From NCBI GenBank assembly GCA_019058135.1, contig JAHLWE010000366.1, positions 1 to 11,654 of the forward strand: a DNA stretch of 11,654 bases, written 5' to 3'. The position numbers and the translations under genes were made by a program. This DNA is from Promethearchaeota archaeon (GTDB lineage: Archaea; Asgardarchaeota; Lokiarchaeia; Sigyniarchaeales; SOKP01). Of this stretch, positions 7,241-11,654 are shown piece by piece (position 1 is the first letter of the stretch; every line of letters begins with the position of its first letter). Below the pieces are notes generated by a model that had not been told where the DNA came from, ran no database searches, and was given only the letters and a program-made list of their open reading frames with translations.

Positions 7241-7333
7241 TCAAGAAAAAATTTATACTCAAATTAAATCAATTATTGCCAAGTATTTAAATTCTAATTT
7301 ATTCTTTCAATTTTTAGTTACTTAAAGAATGCT

Positions 7334-7341
7334 TTTAAATA
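7334..7341 (+). promoter_or_regulatory. TATA box of the acyl-CoA ligase gene
   Basis: TTTAAATA matches the archaeal TATA consensus well. Transcription starting about 25 bases downstream would give a leader of roughly 35 bases that contains the GGTGA ribosome binding site at 7387-7391. Confidence 0.4.
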
Positions 7342-7386
7342 TTCATAAGACATCTATCTTATTTATCGTAAAAAATCAATAATTTT

Positions 7387-7391
7387 GGTGA
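7387..7391 (+). promoter_or_regulatory. GGTGA ribosome binding site in front of an ATT start
   Basis: This is a perfect archaeal Shine-Dalgarno core, 6 bases before the ATT at 7398-7400. Its third to fifth bases are also the in-frame TGA that closes the reading frame upstream. No ATG, GTG or TTG lies in frame between this stop and 7461, so the site points to ATT as the start. Confidence 0.6.
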
Positions 7392-7397
7392 ATTGAA

Positions 7398-9107
7398 ATT
7401 CCATCCACATATGATGAAAAAATTTGGATTAAAAGCTACGATGAAACAGTCAAACCAAGTTTGGAATATCCCACTGAAAGTCTTGGCAAAATTTTTGATG
7501 AGGGAATGGCAAAATTCCCAGATCAGCCTGCATGTTGGTTCATGAAGAGAGAAATTACTTTTAAAGAACTTCGAGAGTGTGTTCACAAATTTGCTACTTT
7601 TTTGCAACAAAATGGATTAAAGAAAGGTGATGTTGTTGCTATTAATTTACCAAATTGTCCTCAATATCTAATTGCACACTTCGGAACGTTACTAGCTGGT
7701 GGAGCGGTTTCAGGTTGTTCGCCCCTTTTGAGTGAGAAGGAAATAGTCTATCAATTAAATGATAGTAAAGCAAGGGTCATTGTAACTTTAGATGCAATTT
7801 ATGAAAAAGTGCTAGAGAAAATCCTGGGTAAAGTACCAAACCTTGAGATTATTATTCATATGAATATTTCAGAATATATGGGGCTTTCAAAATTTGTGGT
7901 CTTCCTTGGGAAATTATTAAAAAAGATTCCAAAAGGCAAAGTAAAACTTTTTCCAGGAAAGAAAGTTATCCCATTTCAAGATGTAATGAATACAGTTATT
8001 GATGTGAAGGAAGTCTCGATTGACGTAAATAATGATTTAGCACTTTTACAATACACCGGAGGGACAACTGGATACCCAAAGGGGACAGAACTTACACATG
8101 CTAATATAATTTCGAATATAACTCAAATAATAAATTGGGTACCGGTAGAAATTGGTAAGGATATATTTTTATCTGCATTCCCTTATTTTCATTTGGCGGG
8201 ATTAGCATTTTGCATGGTTTCCGTATGGGTCTCAGATCCCCAAGTATTAATTGCAAATCCAAGAGATACCGATCATTTAATTGAAGAAATGATAGATAAA
8301 AAACCTACTATTATATGCAATGTACCAACATTGTACCTCATGATTATGAATAATCCAAAACGAAAAACGATCCCCAAATCAGTATTAGAAAATGTTAAGA
8401 TTTATGTATCAGGAGCAGCTCCATTTCCGGCAGAAGCCATCATCGACTATGAAAAAAATATGGCAGCTAGAAATAAAGTCTTAGAAGTATATGGCATGAC
8501 CGAAACTTCACCCATTCTTACAATGAATCCTTATCTTGGGAAGAAAAAAATTGGCACTGTTGGATTGCCAGTGCCTGATACTGATATCCGGCTTGTGGAT
8601 ATAGAAACAGGTGAACAAGTTGGGATCGGGGAACCTGGGGAAATAATCTGCAGAGGTCCTCAAGTAACTAGGGGGTATTATGAGAAACCCGAAGCAAATG
8701 CGCAAACAATTATCGATGGTTGGTTTCACACAGGTGATGTTGGGGTAATGGATGAAGATGGATATCTTACTATTGTAGACCGCACAAAAGATATGTTAAT
8801 AGTAAGTGGTTATAAAGTCTATAGCGTTCATCTTGAAGATATTCTAGTCAAACATCCAAATATAGAACTTGCTGCTATTATTGGTATTAAAGATCCAGAC
8901 CGACCTGGTAGTGAAATAGTGAAGGCTGTTATTAAACTTAAAGAAGGGGTTCAATTAACCGATTCAATAAAAGAAGATATAAAGGAATATGCGAATAAAA
9001 ATTTCTCGAAATACGAAAATACGAAAATATGGGAATTTCGAGACGAACTTCCGCTAACTACCGTCGGTAAAGTATTAAAGAGGGCGCTTCGGAAAGAAGC
9101 ACAATAA
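7398..9107 (+). CDS. AMP-dependent long-chain acyl-CoA ligase
   Basis: This enzyme activates a carboxylic acid, probably a fatty acid, to acyl-AMP and then acyl-CoA. With the proposed start it has 569 residues. The P-loop YTGGTTGYPKGTE starts at Y219, YGMTETSP at Y365, the GWFHTGD motif has D447, the hinge DRTKDMLIVSGYKV starts at D461, and the catalytic lysine is K558 in TVGKVLKR. All core ANL-family motifs are intact. The first in-frame standard start codon is TTG at 7461. However, 21 upstream codons encode residues typical of this family's N-terminus (YDEKIWIKSYDETVKPSL), and GGTGA precedes an ATT at 7398. I therefore place the start there; a sequencing error turning ATG into ATT is the alternative. 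The gene is monocistronic and divergent from the glycosyltransferase. Chain-length preference is not readable. Use in fatty-acid degradation is inference from the family. Confidence 0.93.
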   Translation: MPSTYDEKIWIKSYDETVKPSLEYPTESLGKIFDEGMAKFPDQPACWFMKREITFKELRECVHKFATFLQQNGLKKGDVVAINLPNCPQYLIAHFGTLLAGGAVSGCSPLLSEKEIVYQLNDSKARVIVTLDAIYEKVLEKILGKVPNLEIIIHMNISEYMGLSKFVVFLGKLLKKIPKGKVKLFPGKKVIPFQDVMNTVIDVKEVSIDVNNDLALLQYTGGTTGYPKGTELTHANIISNITQIINWVPVEIGKDIFLSAFPYFHLAGLAFCMVSVWVSDPQVLIANPRDTDHLIEEMIDKKPTIICNVPTLYLMIMNNPKRKTIPKSVLENVKIYVSGAAPFPAEAIIDYEKNMAARNKVLEVYGMTETSPILTMNPYLGKKKIGTVGLPVPDTDIRLVDIETGEQVGIGEPGEIICRGPQVTRGYYEKPEANAQTIIDGWFHTGDVGVMDEDGYLTIVDRTKDMLIVSGYKVYSVHLEDILVKHPNIELAAIIGIKDPDRPGSEIVKAVIKLKEGVQLTDSIKEDIKEYANKNFSKYENTKIWEFRDELPLTTVGKVLKRALRKEAQ

Positions 9108-9153
9108 TTTTTAAAATTTTTAATGAATTTAAAATTTTTTAAATTTTTTTTTT
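9108..9153 (+). terminator. Oligo-T terminator after the acyl-CoA ligase
   Basis: Directly after the TAA stop there are successive T-tracts, ending in T10 at 9144-9153, in a stretch of alternating A- and T-runs. This fits archaeal U-tract termination for the plus-strand transcript that converges on rpl2. Confidence 0.5.
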
Positions 9154-9212
9154 CATCAATAAAATTGCTAAAGAGTAATTAAGGAAATTTTTTACCTTTA
9201 TATACATTTTAA

Positions 9213-9231
9213 GAAATAAATCTTTTATTTC
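9213..9231 (-). terminator. Possible hairpin across the rpl2 stop codon
   Basis: GAAATAAA at 9213-9220 and TTTATTTC at 9224-9231 are perfect 8-base inverted repeats with a 3-base loop. They span the TAA stop of rpl2 (9225-9227). The stem is nearly all A-U and so weak, and no long U-tract follows on the minus strand. It may be a 3'-end structure or chance in AT-rich DNA. Confidence 0.25.
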
Positions 9232-9944
9232 CTACGACCAGATCTTCTTGCTGCAATTAATCCAACTTTCCTTCCTGGTGGAGCATTGCGAGAAACTGTG
9301 GTTGGTCCTCCAGGTCCCTGTTTCGCACCGCCTCCGTGAGGATGTGACACCGCATTCATGGCTACACCTCGAGTAATTGGCCACTTTTTAGCTTTAGGTT
9401 TGATATAGTGGTATTTATTTCCAGCTTTCACAAATGGTTTTTCAGTTCTACCACCACCCGCAACGATTCCTATCGTACATAAGCAATTATTATTAAATAA
9501 GCGGTTTTTCTTTGAAGGGAATTGTACTTCCGTTGAATTTTTCGAGCGTCCTACAACAGTTCCTGTAGTTCCTGAAGATCTAACGAATTTTCCCCCATCA
9601 AAAGGTGTAGATTCTATGTTGAATATGTAAGTTCCAAGGGGGACGTCTATAATTGGAAGAACATTTCCGATTTCAATTTTTCCTCCACTTCCGTGGGTAA
9701 ATTCATCACCAACAAAGACACCTTCTGGAGGAAGAAACAAATGAACTTTTCCATCATTATATCTCACTCTTGCAACAGGAGCTCCTCTTCCAGGAGAATG
9801 AAGTAATTCAATAATTTTGAATTTCTTTACTTCATTTCTATCAGTAATATTGCGATAATGGACCGCTCCAATATGTTTATGGCTAGGGCTTCGAAAATTT
9901 AAGCCTCCACGTCCTTTACGTTGAACTAAAATTCGTTTTCCCAT
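9225..9944 (-). CDS. rpl2: Large-subunit ribosomal protein uL2 (archaeal L2)
   Basis: This is a universal 50S protein that binds 23S rRNA near the peptidyl-transferase centre and helps subunit association. The 239-residue length is right for archaeal uL2. It begins MGKRILVQRKGRGG, the archaeal form that lacks the longer bacterial N-terminus. The body contains AGGGRTEKPFVKAG (162-175) and HPHGGG (201-206), the conserved histidine region near the peptidyl-transferase centre. The basic tail NAPPGRKVGLIAARRSGRRK is complete. In most archaea rpl2 sits in the S10-type cluster between L23 and S19. Here it stands between gatD and an acyl-CoA ligase, with 99 bases separating it from gatD, so it may share the gatDE transcript or have its own promoter. 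There is no clear Shine-Dalgarno before the ATG. Confidence 0.97.
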   Translation of the reverse strand: MGKRILVQRKGRGGLNFRSPSHKHIGAVHYRNITDRNEVKKFKIIELLHSPGRGAPVARVRYNDGKVHLFLPPEGVFVGDEFTHGSGGKIEIGNVLPIIDVPLGTYIFNIESTPFDGGKFVRSSGTTGTVVGRSKNSTEVQFPSKKNRLFNNNCLCTIGIVAGGGRTEKPFVKAGNKYHYIKPKAKKWPITRGVAMNAVSHPHGGGAKQGPGGPTTVSRNAPPGRKVGLIAARRSGRRK

Positions 9945-10043
9945 CTAAATATACAACGTTTGTTTTTTTTTGATAACATCATAAAAAGATAGAAAAGTAA
10001 AATATTACAAAATTTTTATGTTTTATGTTTTATATCAATTTTT

Positions 10044-11402
10044 TTATAATTCATCGGCATTATAGTTAAAAGATATGGGGATTTCTCTTTCTAAAAATTC
10101 TCCAGCAATATTTTTTAACAATAAACTTTTAATTTCATCAGGATTTTGAGTTTGTCCTAATACCCATCCGAGTTTTACGTAAGCAACTTCAGGTAACAAG
10201 TTTTTACCGGGAATTACTCCTAATTGAGTTAAATTTCTTCCTGTAGAATAAACATCCATTCCTACAAAACCATTAAGACATTGAGTTACCATTAAAATTA
10301 TTATTCCTTCTTCAATTGCTCTTTTAATTGAGTCAAATATATATGTTGACGTATGACCTAAACCAGTTCCAGCAAGAACTATTCCTCTATATTCTTTATC
10401 TACATAAAAATTAATAATATCATTTGTCATTCCTGGATAGGAATAGACTAATCCAATTTTTTCTTCAAATTTTAAAAGTGTTTTAGTTTCAGATTTTATT
10501 CTTTTATGATAATCGTTTTGAAACATGGTTATTTTACCATTTTCCACCTTTCCTAGAGGGATATTTCCAATCGTTCTGAAGGTGTGTCTATAGGAAGTGT
10601 GCATTTTTCTTACAAGTGTACCTCTATGTATGAGTCCGTATTTATGAGATGAGGAACCCAACATACATACAACTACTTCTGCTAAGTCAGATTTAGCTGC
10701 GACAGTTGCAGCATTAATTAAATTTAATGCAGAATCTGAAGATGGACGATCGCTACTTCTTTGACTTCCAACTAATACGACAGGTATGGATAAATCCTTA
10801 AGCATAAATGATAAAGCTGCAGATGTGAAACTCATTGTATCCGTTCCGTGTCCAATAATAATTCCATCGATGCCGGAATTTGCTTCCTTTTCTACCTTTT
10901 CTGCTAATTTTTGCCAAGAACTTGGTTTCATATTTTCAGAGAGAATTTCAAAGACAATTTCAGTGTCTAAATTACAGATATTAGCTAATTCCGGAACTGC
11001 ACTGAATAATTCTCCTGGTGTGAAGGCAGGAATAACAGCACCTGTGGTATAATCAAGTCTACAAGCGACAGTTCCGCCAGTGCCAAAAAGTTTGATATTT
11101 GGTAATTTTTTATTTATTGGAAAGCTTTTTTCAGGTACATTATATTTTCCTTCACGTTTTCCAAGAATCTTGATTTCAATATCTTTTGATAATTTAACTC
11201 CAATATTATAACCATTATCCAATTTAATTTCGATAAATCCTGGCTCTGAAAACTTGGACCGAGGGAGTAAAATTCCTTTATATTCAGTAGTTTTGGTTTT
11301 AATTTCTATAATCGACCATATTTTTACCAAAAATTTTTCTAAAATATCAATTACGTCTTTAGAATATCCTGGGAATTTTTCATTATTTTGATTTTTACTC
11401 AT
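10044..11402 (-). CDS. gatD: Glu-tRNA(Gln) amidotransferase subunit D
   Basis: GatD is the asparaginase-like subunit of the archaeal GatDE complex. It releases ammonia from an amide donor so that GatE can convert Glu-tRNA(Gln) to Gln-tRNA(Gln). The 452-residue protein has the GatD-specific N-terminal domain (about 10-95). The type I asparaginase domain follows, with the catalytic set T111 (GTGGTVACR), T187-D188 (GHGTDTM) and K266 (RGTLVRKMHTS), matching the T-T-D-K arrangement known for GatD. GSQRSSDRPSSD (212-223) is also conserved. The presence of the N-terminal domain separates it from a plain asparaginase. The ATG overlaps the gatE stop in ATGA at 11399-11402, and a strong GGAGGAG lies 8 bases upstream, inside gatE, so translation is coupled. 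All catalytic residues are present. Confidence 0.97.
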   Translation of the reverse strand: MSKNQNNEKFPGYSKDVIDILEKFLVKIWSIIEIKTKTTEYKGILLPRSKFSEPGFIEIKLDNGYNIGVKLSKDIEIKILGKREGKYNVPEKSFPINKKLPNIKLFGTGGTVACRLDYTTGAVIPAFTPGELFSAVPELANICNLDTEIVFEILSENMKPSSWQKLAEKVEKEANSGIDGIIIGHGTDTMSFTSAALSFMLKDLSIPVVLVGSQRSSDRPSSDSALNLINAATVAAKSDLAEVVVCMLGSSSHKYGLIHRGTLVRKMHTSYRHTFRTIGNIPLGKVENGKITMFQNDYHKRIKSETKTLLKFEEKIGLVYSYPGMTNDIINFYVDKEYRGIVLAGTGLGHTSTYIFDSIKRAIEEGIIILMVTQCLNGFVGMDVYSTGRNLTQLGVIPGKNLLPEVAYVKLGWVLGQTQNPDEIKSLLLKNIAGEFLEREIPISFNYNADEL

Positions 11403-11654
11403 TTTTTTAACTCCTCCAATTTATTTGTAATTGCTTTTTTTAATTTTTCAGCTACAATTTTCCCATCGATTTTTCCTTTTACCTCTTTCATCACTTCTCC
11501 CATTAAAGGGCTAAAAGATCTCATTTCACTTTTTCTAATAAGTTCTACTTCTTTATTGACGATTTTTTGAATTAATTTGATTAAATCAACTTCTGAAAGC
11601 TTGATTATTTTTAATTGTTCTTTCACTTCTTTAAAGCTTGTATTTGGATAGTTA
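11399..11654 (-). CDS. gatE: Glu-tRNA(Gln) amidotransferase subunit E, C-terminal fragment (window edge)
   Basis: The frame is open from the window edge and ends with TGA overlapping the gatD start by 4 bases. The 84 visible residues form the helical YqeY/GatB-type tail domain. LSEVDLIKLIQKIVNKEVELI is followed by FSPLMGEVMKEVKGKIDGKIVAEKL, in which PLMGxVMKExxGxxDGK is the hallmark. In GatE this tail contacts the D-loop side of tRNA(Gln). Identification as gatE rather than gatB rests on the adjacent gatD. A GTG at 11624-11626 lies inside the domain and is not the true start; the gene continues to the right beyond the window. Confidence 0.92.
   Translation of the reverse strand, partial: NYPNTSFKEVKEQLKIIKLSEVDLIKLIQKIVNKEVELIRKSEMRSFSPLMGEVMKEVKGKIDGKIVAEKLKKAITNKLEELKK
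11411..11417 (-). promoter_or_regulatory. Shine-Dalgarno of gatD inside gatE
   Basis: GGAGGAG on the minus strand lies 8 bases before the gatD ATG, within the last codons of gatE. It is the strongest ribosome binding site in the window and fits coupled synthesis of the two subunits. Confidence 0.75.

Noticed and set aside
7461..7463. TTG as the start of the acyl-CoA ligase
   Set aside because: No ribosome binding site precedes it, and it would cut off 21 residues that look like the conserved family N-terminus.
11624..11626. GTG as the start of a separate 75-residue protein
   Set aside because: The frame continues upstream to the window edge with GatE-like residues, so this is an internal codon of gatE.

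Overview
The window is from an AT-rich archaeal genome. The evidence is an archaeal-type ribosomal protein uL2 and the archaea-specific GatD/GatE amidotransferase pair, which overlap by 4 bases. Low GC, scattered ribosomal and informational genes, a long-chain acyl-CoA ligase and an inositol-phosphate-type cytidylyltransferase would fit an Asgard (Lokiarchaeia-like) archaeon. That lineage call is inference; nothing in the window fixes it.

Layout from left to right: a lysine-rich gene running off the left edge (minus strand, N-terminus only); an M32 metallocarboxypeptidase (plus); a converging two-gene minus-strand unit made of a nucleotidyltransferase resembling inositol-1-phosphate cytidylyltransferase and a membrane CDP-alcohol phosphotransferase with an N-terminal, apparently inactive nucleotidyltransferase-like domain; a 475-base AT-rich gap; a second minus-strand unit of a GT4-like glycosyltransferase followed 4 bases later by a protein I read as a strongly diverged RtcB-family RNA ligase; a divergent acyl-CoA ligase (plus) whose conserved N-terminus seems to begin at an ATT codon behind a perfect GGTGA ribosome binding site; and finally rpl2, gatD and the 3' end of gatE, all minus.

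How genes may work together: the cytidylyltransferase would supply a CDP-alcohol to the membrane transferase, giving a phosphodiester-linked polar head group or a soluble phosphodiester. GatD and GatE together amidate Glu-tRNA(Gln). The glycosyltransferase and RtcB-like protein are probably co-transcribed and translationally coupled, but their common purpose is unknown.

The most interesting points are the RtcB-like protein, which keeps the metal and nucleotidyl-lysine positions but has lost flanking RtcB motifs; the ATT start; and the split, partly degenerate cytidylyltransferase/CDP-alcohol transferase pair. I see no mobile element, CRISPR array, tRNA or rRNA.
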